Shown: in pieces, positions 1 to 6,800 of the stretch
Numbering within the stretch: the first letter of the stretch is position 1
Layout: each line of letters opens with the position of its first letter
Assembly: GCA_913009515.1 (NCBI GenBank)
Contig: CAJVYO010000064.1
Location: forward strand, 1-8,347
Source: an uncultured Methylococcaceae bacterium
Lineage (GTDB): Bacteria; Pseudomonadota; Gammaproteobacteria; Methylococcales; Methylomonadaceae
Direction of reading: 5' to 3'
DNA length: 8,347 bases
Notes under the pieces: generated by a model
What the model was told of the DNA's origin: nothing
Seen by the model: only the letters and a program-made list of their open reading frames with translations
Database searches by the model: none
Translations under genes and position numbers: made by a program

Positions 1-1322
1 GTCATAAAGTCATTGGTGGCTGTGTCAATGGTACCGGCATACTAACCATTAAAGCAACGGCGGTCGGTATGGATACCGTATTAGCCGGTATTATTAACAT
101 GGTTGACCAAGCTCAAGCGGCTAAATTACCGGTACAAAAATTAGTCGATAAAATTTCGGCGGTATTTGTGCCTAGCGTCATGGCGATTTCAGTGCTGACG
201 TTTGGTTCATGGATGTGGCTAGGCGCACCGCTTGCGTTTGCATTTAGTAGTGCCATTACAGTGTTATTAATTGCGTGTCCATGTGCATTAGGTTTAGCTA
301 CTCCGACCGCGATTATGGTCGGCACGGGTAAATCAGCAAAACACGGTGTGTATATTCGTAATGGTGAAAGCCTAGAAACCGCAACCCATCTCAATGCGAT
401 TATTTTTGATAAAACCGGCACCATTACCGAAGGTAAACCTGAAGTGACGGATTTTATTAATATTAGCCAGCATAGTGATGAGCTTTTATTAACACATGTG
501 GCAGCGGCTGAACATAGTTCGGAACATTTTTTAGCACAAGCAATTGTGAATTATGCACAAGCCGAGCATGAATTTAAGTTTAAAGCGGTTAAAGATTTTA
601 AAGTCATTGCCGGACGAGGTTTAAAAGCAAAAGTAGGCCGTTATCACTTATATATTGGTAATCAGGCATGGATGGATGATTGTCGTATTGATATTACTGA
701 TTTAATGACTGAGCTTGATGGTTTAGGCAAGCAAGGTAAGACTCCCGTATTTGTGGCAGTGAATGACAAAGCCAGTGCATTATTTGGTATTGCAGATAAA
801 CCGCGTGAATCGGCTAAAGAAGCGATTGCCGCTTTGCATGCGATGAATATTGAAACCTTAATGGTAACAGGTGATACCCAAGCCACCGCAGAGCATATTG
901 CTGATTTAGTGGGCATTAAAACCATCGTGGCACATGCAACCCCTGAACAAAAATTAGCGGAGATTCATCGTTTACAACAAGCAGGTGGTGTTGTGGGGAT
1001 GATTGGCGATGGCATTAATGATGCACCTGCCCTTGCCGCGGCTAATGTCGGTTTTGCGATTGGACATGGTACTGATATTGCGATTGAATCAGCGGATTTA
1101 ACCCTAGTGAATGGCGATATTGCTAAAGTCTCTGAAACGGTTGAATTAAGTACTTTAACCATGAAAATTATCAAACAAAATCTTTTTTGGGCATTTGCTT
1201 ATAATACCGTCGCCATTCCTGTTGCGGCAGTGGGGCGTTTAAATCCTATGATTGCTTCGGCTGCGATGGCATTAAGTTCAGTCTCGGTAATAGTCAATTC
1301 CTTACGAATTAACGGAAAATAA
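1..1322 (+). CDS. copA: Cu(I)-translocating P1B-type ATPase, 3' part (5' end outside window)
   Basis: This inner-membrane pump uses ATP to move Cu(I) out of the cytoplasm. The reading frame is open to the left edge (codons from base 3, reading HKVIGGCVNGTG, the end of the actuator domain), so the ATG at 69 is internal and the metal-binding N-terminus, first helices and TGE loop are missing. Visible parts, counting from that ATG: a helix pair at about 27-84 with the Cu-binding CPC at 70-72 (CPCALGLATP), phosphorylation motif DKTGT with Asp114, the nucleotide-domain HP region near 150, TGD at 268, GDGINDAP at 313-320, and two final helices with YN (378-379) and MALSSVSVIVNS (400-411). The CPC, YN and MxxSS set is that of P1B-1 Cu(I) pumps, not FixI/CcoI. 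One oddity is that the usual SEHPL reads SEHFL, with His153 kept and Pro replaced by Phe154. The next gene starts one base after the stop, so the two are probably co-transcribed. Confidence 0.95.
   Translation, partial: HKVIGGCVNGTGILTIKATAVGMDTVLAGIINMVDQAQAAKLPVQKLVDKISAVFVPSVMAISVLTFGSWMWLGAPLAFAFSSAITVLLIACPCALGLATPTAIMVGTGKSAKHGVYIRNGESLETATHLNAIIFDKTGTITEGKPEVTDFINISQHSDELLLTHVAAAEHSSEHFLAQAIVNYAQAEHEFKFKAVKDFKVIAGRGLKAKVGRYHLYIGNQAWMDDCRIDITDLMTELDGLGKQGKTPVFVAVNDKASALFGIADKPRESAKEAIAALHAMNIETLMVTGDTQATAEHIADLVGIKTIVAHATPEQKLAEIHRLQQAGGVVGMIGDGINDAPALAAANVGFAIGHGTDIAIESADLTLVNGDIAKVSETVELSTLTMKIIKQNLFWAFAYNTVAIPVAAVGRLNPMIASAAMALSSVSVIVNSLRINGK
1314..1317 (+). promoter_or_regulatory. 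Ribosome binding site supporting a GTG start
   Basis: GGAA lies six bases before the GTG at 1324, inside the last codons of the ATPase gene. The only nearby ATG (1322-1324) is followed at once by TGA, so GTG with this site is the best start for the downstream membrane protein. Stop and start sit within TAATGTG, which favours translational coupling. Confidence 0.5.
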
Positions 1323-1323
1323 T

Positions 1324-2121
1324 GTGATTGAATTTTTAGCTAGTTTAGATACGACCGTCTATATGCTTGCCTTTATGACGGGTTTTTTAGGCAGTGGGCA
1401 TTGTGCGGGCATGTGTGGTGCATTAGTCGCGGGTTTCTTTATGAAAACCGAGAAGAAAAGTGCATGGCCTTATCTCGCGTATCATTTTACACGCATTAGT
1501 ATGTATACCCTTGTGGGTGTGACGGCTGCTTTTATTGGAGTGTCGTTAGTTTCCACCGGTTTATTAGGGCATATTCAAGGAATTTTACAGGTCACCATTG
1601 GCTTGTTTGTGATTGTATTAGCATTGGGAATTGTCGGAATTTCACCGTGGCAATTTTCAATGAAATTTATGCCAACGAGTATTTTAAATAAAATTTTTAT
1701 GGCAGCAGCCCGCAGAGGTTCTGTGTTAGGTGCAAGTATGGGCGGGGCTTTAAATGGCTTAATGCCTTGCCCTTTAACCTTTGCAATGGCGATGAATGCT
1801 ACCTCAGCAGCTACTCCGGCAGAAGGGGGCTTAATGATGCTAGCCTTGGGTTTAGGTACTCTACCAACGATGTTAATTGTTACTTTTGCTTTCGGAAAAA
1901 TTGGCACTAAAGCACGCGGTATTATGTTGAAATGCGCAGCATTAGTGATGTTAATAATGGGTGGCTTAACGATGTATAGCGGTGTGAAATTTTTAATTTC
2001 TGAAGATGGTTTCAAGAGTATGCAGCATCATATGCAGTCAATGGAAATGATGATGTCAGACGATGTTAATAACGATATGGAACATGAACAAATGGATCAT
2101 TCAATGCATAGTATGCCTTGA
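1324..2121 (+). CDS. COG2836 TauE/SafE-superfamily membrane protein with Met/His-rich C-terminal tail
   Basis: This is a 265-residue integral membrane protein with about six hydrophobic segments (roughly 11-33, 57-77, 85-105, 135-160, 167-190 and 200-224). Two conserved motifs place it in COG2836. One is GSGHCAGMCG at 24-32 in the first helix, with His26, Cys27, Met30 and Cys31. The other is GGALNGLMPC at 140-149, with Cys149. Databases call such proteins sulfite exporter-like, but members are often found beside copper ATPases and cbb3 oxidase assembly genes, so metal handling is the better guess. The last 33 residues (233-265) hold 10 Met and 5 His (MQHHMQSMEMMM, then DHSMHSMP), a likely copper-binding tail. 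The start is GTG, supported by GGAA six bases upstream. It is directly coupled to the Cu(I) ATPase. No ccoS, ccoG or ccoH gene lies between them. Transport direction and substrate cannot be read from the sequence. Confidence 0.88.
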   Translation: MIEFLASLDTTVYMLAFMTGFLGSGHCAGMCGALVAGFFMKTEKKSAWPYLAYHFTRISMYTLVGVTAAFIGVSLVSTGLLGHIQGILQVTIGLFVIVLALGIVGISPWQFSMKFMPTSILNKIFMAAARRGSVLGASMGGALNGLMPCPLTFAMAMNATSAATPAEGGLMMLALGLGTLPTMLIVTFAFGKIGTKARGIMLKCAALVMLIMGGLTMYSGVKFLISEDGFKSMQHHMQSMEMMMSDDVNNDMEHEQMDHSMHSMP

Positions 2122-2380
2122 TAGCTTTCGCTGTATGTAACTTTAGTACGTAAAGTATCGTGAATATATTGCCATGTATTATTTTTTGTCCAGTACCTGT
2201 AATATCCGTATACAGTTTGCCGTGCAGGGAATTCATGCGGAAGCAAACGCCAAAAACAACCGCTACATGTAATATACAAGATAGCATTGATAATTTTTCT
2301 TACACTTTTACTGTTCTTGGACGGTCATCTTGTAATGGACTAGGTAATAAGGGCTTAATGATTTCCCATTTATTTTCCAT
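2122..2380 (-). pseudogene. IS5-family transposase remnant, N-terminal part, frameshifted
   Basis: The reverse strand from an ATG at 2380 reads MENKWEIIKPLLPSP then DDRPRTVKV and hits TAA at 2300-2302. Moving by two bases, the homology resumes at 2300 as RKIINAILYITCSGCFWRLL, then PHEFPARQTVYGYYRYW and TKNNTWQYIHDTLRTKV. This is the N-terminal signature of IS5-family transposases (motifs such as INAILYI, GCxWRLLPHDFP, WQTVYGYFRRW, W-x-x-IHDALR). The shift is consistent with loss of one base near 2302. Homology fades around 2124, directly beside the stop codon of the COG2836 gene. The catalytic DDE part, the other end and recognisable inverted repeats are absent, so only about 85 of the roughly 270 residues expected for a full enzyme remain. 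It cannot be active. Confidence 0.82.
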
Positions 2381-2396
2381 TCGCAAGGTTAAAACC

Positions 2397-2413
2397 TTCG
2401 CCTTTTAGGCGAA
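2397..2413 (+). repeat. Stem-loop, probable IS200/IS605 left-end hairpin
   Basis: TTCGCC (2397-2402) and GGCGAA (2408-2413) form a perfect 6-bp stem around a TTTTA loop. A second small palindrome, AAGGTT-AA-AACCTT (2385-2398), overlaps its left side. IS200/IS605 elements have subterminal hairpins instead of inverted repeats, and their single-strand transposase recognises these. This hairpin lies 30 bases before the tnpA remnant, as expected of a left end. The exact end and the insertion tetranucleotide cannot be fixed here. Confidence 0.55.
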
Positions 2414-2431
2414 CAGATTTATCTCAAATGT

Positions 2432-2437
2432 TATAAT
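2432..2437 (+). promoter_or_regulatory. Candidate -10 box upstream of the tnpA remnant
   Basis: A perfect TATAAT ends six bases before the remnant's ATG. No convincing -35 box lies 17 bases upstream (GCGAAC there). In an AT-rich genome a chance match is possible. If used, the transcript would be leaderless or nearly so, because no Shine-Dalgarno sequence precedes the ATG. Confidence 0.25.
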
Positions 2438-2443
2438 TTTGTA

Positions 2444-2679
2444 ATGGATTATCGTTATGGCAGTCATACAGTATATAACATTGAATATCACTTTGTGTGG
2501 GTAACAAAATATAGATATCAAATATTGTACCCTTTAGGTATTTTGGCTACTTTTAAAATACGCACTAAGAGCACTCAGGAAGGAATGACGAACATAAAAA
2601 TGTTAAGTTAATTATGCCTGCCTATTTAAGTCAGGTATTTTTAAGGTATATTTTGGGAGTTAATAGCAGGAAGGTTTTT
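2444..2679 (+). pseudogene. tnpA: IS200/IS605-family TnpA (Y1 transposase) remnant, degraded and truncated
   Basis: From ATG 2444 the frame reads MDYRYGSHTVYNIEYHFVWV then TKYRYQIL. This is the typical TnpA N-terminus, including its first beta strand (YHxVWVTKYRY). This frame runs to a stop at 2609-2611, with only vague likeness after residue 28 (KIRTKSTQEG may match the KxRELxRQTCE region). From 2584 another frame gives NDEHKNVKLIMPAYLSQVF then LRYILGVNSRKVF, matching the family's KDHVHILVSAPPxLxPS and RRIKGRSSRKLF stretch. The HUH metal-binding pair is damaged (H-K-N instead of H-V-H), and the C-terminal half with the catalytic Tyr is absent. Similarity stops exactly where the convergent response-regulator gene ends (2679). 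About 10 residues also appear lost between the two segments. It is a dead fragment; no tnpB is present. The N-terminal match is strong, the second segment moderate. Confidence 0.75.
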
Positions 2680-3800
2680 TAAAGACTTGCAGATAATTTT
2701 AGTTCTTGTTCAGAATCTATAAATTGTTGAGCAATAGCATGGCAATCATCGGCGATGTCTAAAAAGGCATCCAGCATATCTGGGTCAAAATGACTGCCTC
2801 TACCTTCTTTCATAATGGCGATTGATTTTTCATGGGAAAAGGCGGGCTTGTATACGCGGTTACTAATAAGGGCATCATAGACATCGGCTACTGCCATTAA
2901 GCGTGCTGAGATAGGAATATCTTCGCCCTTTAAGCCTTGAGGATAGCCAGAACCATCCCATTTTTCTTGATGTCCATAGGCAATTTCTTTTGCAAAATAA
3001 AGAAAATTATCACTGTCAGTCATACCTTTTTCAGCGGTATTAATCGCCTCATAGCCATAGGTAGTATGCTTTTTCATTTCCTCAAATTCTTCGTCTGATA
3101 ATTTACCAGGTTTTAATAAAATTTTATCGGATATTCCTACTTTACCAATATCATGTAGTGGGGCAGATTTATGAAGTAATATGATAGTGTCAGGCGTTAA
3201 AAAATGTGCAAATTTAGGGTGATTTTGTAATTTTTCAGCGAGGAGTTTAACGTATTGTTGAGTGCGTTTTAAATGATTGCCCGTTTCGGGGTCGCGAGCT
3301 TCAGCAATGGCTCCCATAGCAACAACCGTCACATTTTGTAATTCTTCAATATGTTGTGTACGTTCTCTAACTTTATTTTCTAATCTTCCATTTTGATGCT
3401 TCAATGAATCACGAATCGATTTTAATTCTAAATGTGTCTTAACGCGTTCTAATAGAATCAGCGGTGAGATAGGCTTGGTTATATAATCGACTGCTCCTAG
3501 TTTGAAGCCTTGCATCTCATTGCTGGCATCAACTTTAGCGGTTAAAAAGATGACGGGGATATCTTTGGTTTCATCATTATTTTTTAAGTGTTCACAGACT
3601 TCGTAGCCATCCATTTCTGGCATCATAATATCTAATAAAATAAGGTCAGGTTTTTTCTTGTCAATAATTTTTAGTGCAATTGGACCATTAATGGCGGCTT
3701 GTAAGTTGTATTGACTGGATAACACATCTTTTACAATATCAATATTAGCAGGGGCATCATCAACAATAAGAATAGTGGATTTTTGATGTTTAGTATGCAT
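2679..3800 (-). CDS. REC-HD-GYP response regulator, predicted c-di-GMP phosphodiesterase
   Basis: This is a 373-residue cytoplasmic response regulator whose output domain should hydrolyse cyclic di-GMP. The REC domain (about 8-125) has acidic Asp14/Asp15, phosphoacceptor Asp57 (LILLDIMMPEMDGYE), Thr87 and Lys109 (ITKP). A charged, probably coiled-coil linker (125-160) leads to an HD-GYP domain (about 160-350). Its metal-site residues include His176 (GNHLKRT), His216-Asp217 (APLHDIGK), His245, His277 and Asp306 (VADVYDAL), and the GYP part is WDGSGYPQGL at 281-290. The usual HHE reads His277-Gln-Glu. I recall HQEKWDG as common in regulators of this type, so activity is still likely. The ATG at 3800 is preceded ten bases upstream by an ATAGG ribosome site. 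The gene starts 29 bases after the hybrid kinase, which is almost certainly its partner: the kinase's HPt can donate phosphate to Asp57. Its stop codon abuts IS200 debris, but the protein looks complete. Confidence 0.93.
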   Translation of the reverse strand: MHTKHQKSTILIVDDAPANIDIVKDVLSSQYNLQAAINGPIALKIIDKKKPDLILLDIMMPEMDGYEVCEHLKNNDETKDIPVIFLTAKVDASNEMQGFKLGAVDYITKPISPLILLERVKTHLELKSIRDSLKHQNGRLENKVRERTQHIEELQNVTVVAMGAIAEARDPETGNHLKRTQQYVKLLAEKLQNHPKFAHFLTPDTIILLHKSAPLHDIGKVGISDKILLKPGKLSDEEFEEMKKHTTYGYEAINTAEKGMTDSDNFLYFAKEIAYGHQEKWDGSGYPQGLKGEDIPISARLMAVADVYDALISNRVYKPAFSHEKSIAIMKEGRGSHFDPDMLDAFLDIADDCHAIAQQFIDSEQELKLSASL

Positions 3801-3829
3801 TAAAAAATAACCTATAAGATAGATGAGAA

Positions 3830-6800
3830 CTATGTTTTATGTCGCTCAATAATATTTTGGATAATGAGCAAGGCTGCATCAAAATCATATTGCCCTAGAT
3901 TATATTGTAATTGTTGTAGCATCTCCACTAAATCTTCAGCATTATTTTCATGAGCTAGTAAGTTATCAATGGATGCTTCTACGGTAGGGTCGAAATCTTC
4001 TATGCGTTGATAAATAGATTTTAATTCAGTCAGTATATTATCTATTCTAAGCGTCTTTTTTTTAGCTATTAATGGTTGAGTTTTTAAGGCATCAGTAATA
4101 CGTTGCAAGGCATCTTTTAAGGCTATCTCAAGCTGCTGAATTAATAGCTCTGGAACATGGGTATTATCATCGCTTAAGGCTTGTTCAAGGGTATCAGATA
4201 ATGTGTAGAGCTTATTTTCACCTAAATTGCCAAAGATGCCTTTTAGAGTGTGGGCAATGCGAATAGCATCTGTATATTGATGGTTTTCAAGAGCGGCTTT
4301 AAGCCTTTGAATAGCATCTTGTTCAGATTCAGTGACTTTAAATAAAGTTTTCTTATAGGCTTGAAGATTTCCACCAATACGAGTTAGTGCTGTGTTTACA
4401 TCAAAACCGGGCAATATAAAGCCTTGGTTATCAGTATCTGACTGTGTGGAATGGATTGAATGTTCAGGAATAATTCGAGTGGTATCGGGTTTTATCCATT
4501 GAGATAAAGCATTAAAGAGAGCTGTCGGGTTAATTGGTTTAGAAATATGGTCATTCATACCCGCTGCTAAACATTTATCTTTATCACCTACCATAGCATT
4601 GGCTGTCATCGCGAGAATAGGCAAGTCATTAAAGTCTGAATTTTGTCTAATGTGTCGAGCGGCGGTATAGCCATCCATAATGGGCATTTGTATGTCCATT
4701 AAGATAAGCTCGAAGCGTTTTGATTTTAAAATATCTAGGCATTCTTGACCATTACTTACAATAGTGACGATAAAAGCATTTTGAGTTAATAATTCAAAGG
4801 CAATTTGTTGATTTATCTCATTATCTTCGACTAACAGTATGTTAGCTCCTTGAATCTTTGAGATAGCTGTTATCTTTTTGGTTTGCTTGGTGGAAAAGTC
4901 AGAGTTATTTTGATAGTTCAAGACTTGCAAGGTAGTTGCCAGAAAACTTGCTGAAGTAATAGGTTTAGATAATATCGCTGAAATATGAGTGTCTTGTACT
5001 TGTTTTAAGGCTTCACTGCGATCATAAGCGGTCATAATCACTAATTTAGGCGGTTTGTTAATATGTTGATTGCATAAAATGCGTTTGCATACATTAATGC
5101 CATTTAATTTAGGCATTTTCCAATCTAAATAAATAATATCAAAGGGTGTTGATGAGGCTTCAGCTTGTTGAGTGAGCAAAATCGCCTTTTCTCCAGAGGC
5201 TGTGGTGGTGACATTAAATTGCAAATGTAGTGCAATTTGTTCTAATATTTCTCTGGCAATTGGGCTATCATCAACAATTAAGATGCGTAGGTTTTTGATA
5301 GAATTATAGGTGATTTTATGCAAAGAACTATCGGCTTCATTAATAGCAAAACTGGCTGTAAAGGTGAAGGTACTACCTTTACCATAAATACTGGCAACCT
5401 TGATATCACCATCCATTAATAAGGTCAATTGTTTACAAATTGATAGTCCTAAACCGGTGCCGCCATATTTTCGTGTTGTTGAAGAATCGGCTTGAGAAAA
5501 GGCGTTAAATAATTTACTCAGATGGTCTTCAGTCATGCCAATACCACTATCAGTGACGCTGAATGTTAATTTAATATGACTATCAGTTATAGAATGTTTC
5601 TCTATGTTGATAACAATGGTGCCTTCATCTGTAAATTTAATGGCATTATTGACGAGGTTTAGGAGTATTTGACCGAGCCGTAATGGGTCGCCTATTAAGT
5701 TATCAGGAATGTCATTTTTAAGCGAAATGAGTAATTCAGTATTTTTAGCATGTGCGTTATCAGCGACTAAGGTAGTCAGATTTTCTAAAACATCGGTTAA
5801 TTGAAAATCAATCGCTTCTATTTCGAGCTTACCCGCTTCAATTTTGGAAAAATCCAAAATATCATTAATGATGCCTAGTAATGCATTACCTGCATTATGA
5901 ATTTTATTAACATAGTCACTTTGTTTTGGATTTAGGTGTGTTTGTAAGGCAAGATAGCTCATACCAATAATAGCATTCATTGGCGTACGAATCTCATGAC
6001 TCATATTCGCTAAAAACTCTGATTTAGATTGCGTTGCTTCTTCTGCAATTAATTTAGCAACCGTTAATTCATGTTTTTGTTCTAATAATATTTTATGGGC
6101 TAACTTTGTTGCGGTGATATCTGTTAGATTGCCATTAATAATGACATCATCATCTATTGTCAGTTGTTCAAACATAACAATATCCTGAGCGTTGTTAGCT
6201 TCATGATCGCCGGTCTGTTTATGCAAAGAGGCAGCCATATGTACCCATTTTTCATTGCCCTCATTATCTAAAACACGATAATCATAGCTTAAGGGTTTAA
6301 TGGCTTGTATGGCATCTTGAATAACATCTTTGATAGTACTGCGGTCTTCACTGTGAATTGAGTTAATAAAGCAGTCAAAGTTCTTAAGAACGTCTTTAAC
6401 ACTACAACCCTGTAATTCATCAATACCTTCACTAATATAACTTAGGGTTAAATTATCTTTATAGGCTTGTAATTGAAACACGACACCCGGCACATTATTG
6501 GTAATATTGATTAGGCGTTCTCTTGCGTGTTCAGCGATATTTTCAGATTGTTTGCGGTTGGCAATTTCATTAATAAGCGTTTGATTAGCCAGTACGCGCT
6601 GTGTTATATCACTAAAAATGAAAACAGCACCTTCAATGACTTCATTTTTGATAACCGGTCTAACTTTATATTCAATCGGTATAGAAGAACCATCTTTACG
6701 CCATAAAATTTCATGATCAATATGGGTTATTTTGCCTTCATTAATCGCAGTCTGAATTGAATATTGGGTAGCTTTATGATTATTAGCCCGATTTTTAGCA

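Larger units (their letters stand above)
2122..2678. other. Convergent intergenic region filled with insertion-sequence debris
   Basis: This 557-base gap separates two convergent operons. It holds the IS5-family remnant on the - strand, a stem-loop, and the IS200/IS605 tnpA remnant on the + strand. I see no intact gene, tRNA or CRISPR repeat. No strong rho-independent terminator is visible for either converging operon. Confidence 0.75.

Noticed and set aside
1..1322. Identification of the ATPase as FixI/CcoI (cbb3 oxidase copper delivery)
   Set aside because: The motifs visible (CPCALGLATP, GDGINDAPALAAANVGFAIG, MALSSVSVIVNS) match CopA-type Cu(I) pumps better, and no ccoS follows.
2066..2287. 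73-codon - strand ORF spanning the end of the COG2836 gene
   Set aside because: It is a different frame over the same IS5 remnant and runs into the real + strand gene; the transposase likeness is in the neighbouring frame.
2160..2408. 82-codon + strand ORF in the intergenic region
   Set aside because: It lies antisense to the IS5-family transposase remnant, has no recognisable domain and no convincing ribosome site; it is a shadow of the remnant.
2591..2604. AACAT-AAAA-ATGTT palindrome as a terminator of the leftward operon
   Set aside because: Only five AT-rich base pairs and no T-run after it on the - strand; likely chance in AT-rich debris.
2615..2642. Possible rho-independent terminator for the copper operon (6-bp stem with one G-U pair, 11-base loop, then TTTTT)
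   Set aside because: The stem is short and AU/GU-weakened, the loop is large, and it falls within the tnpA remnant, about 500 bases beyond the COG2836 stop; too weak to call.
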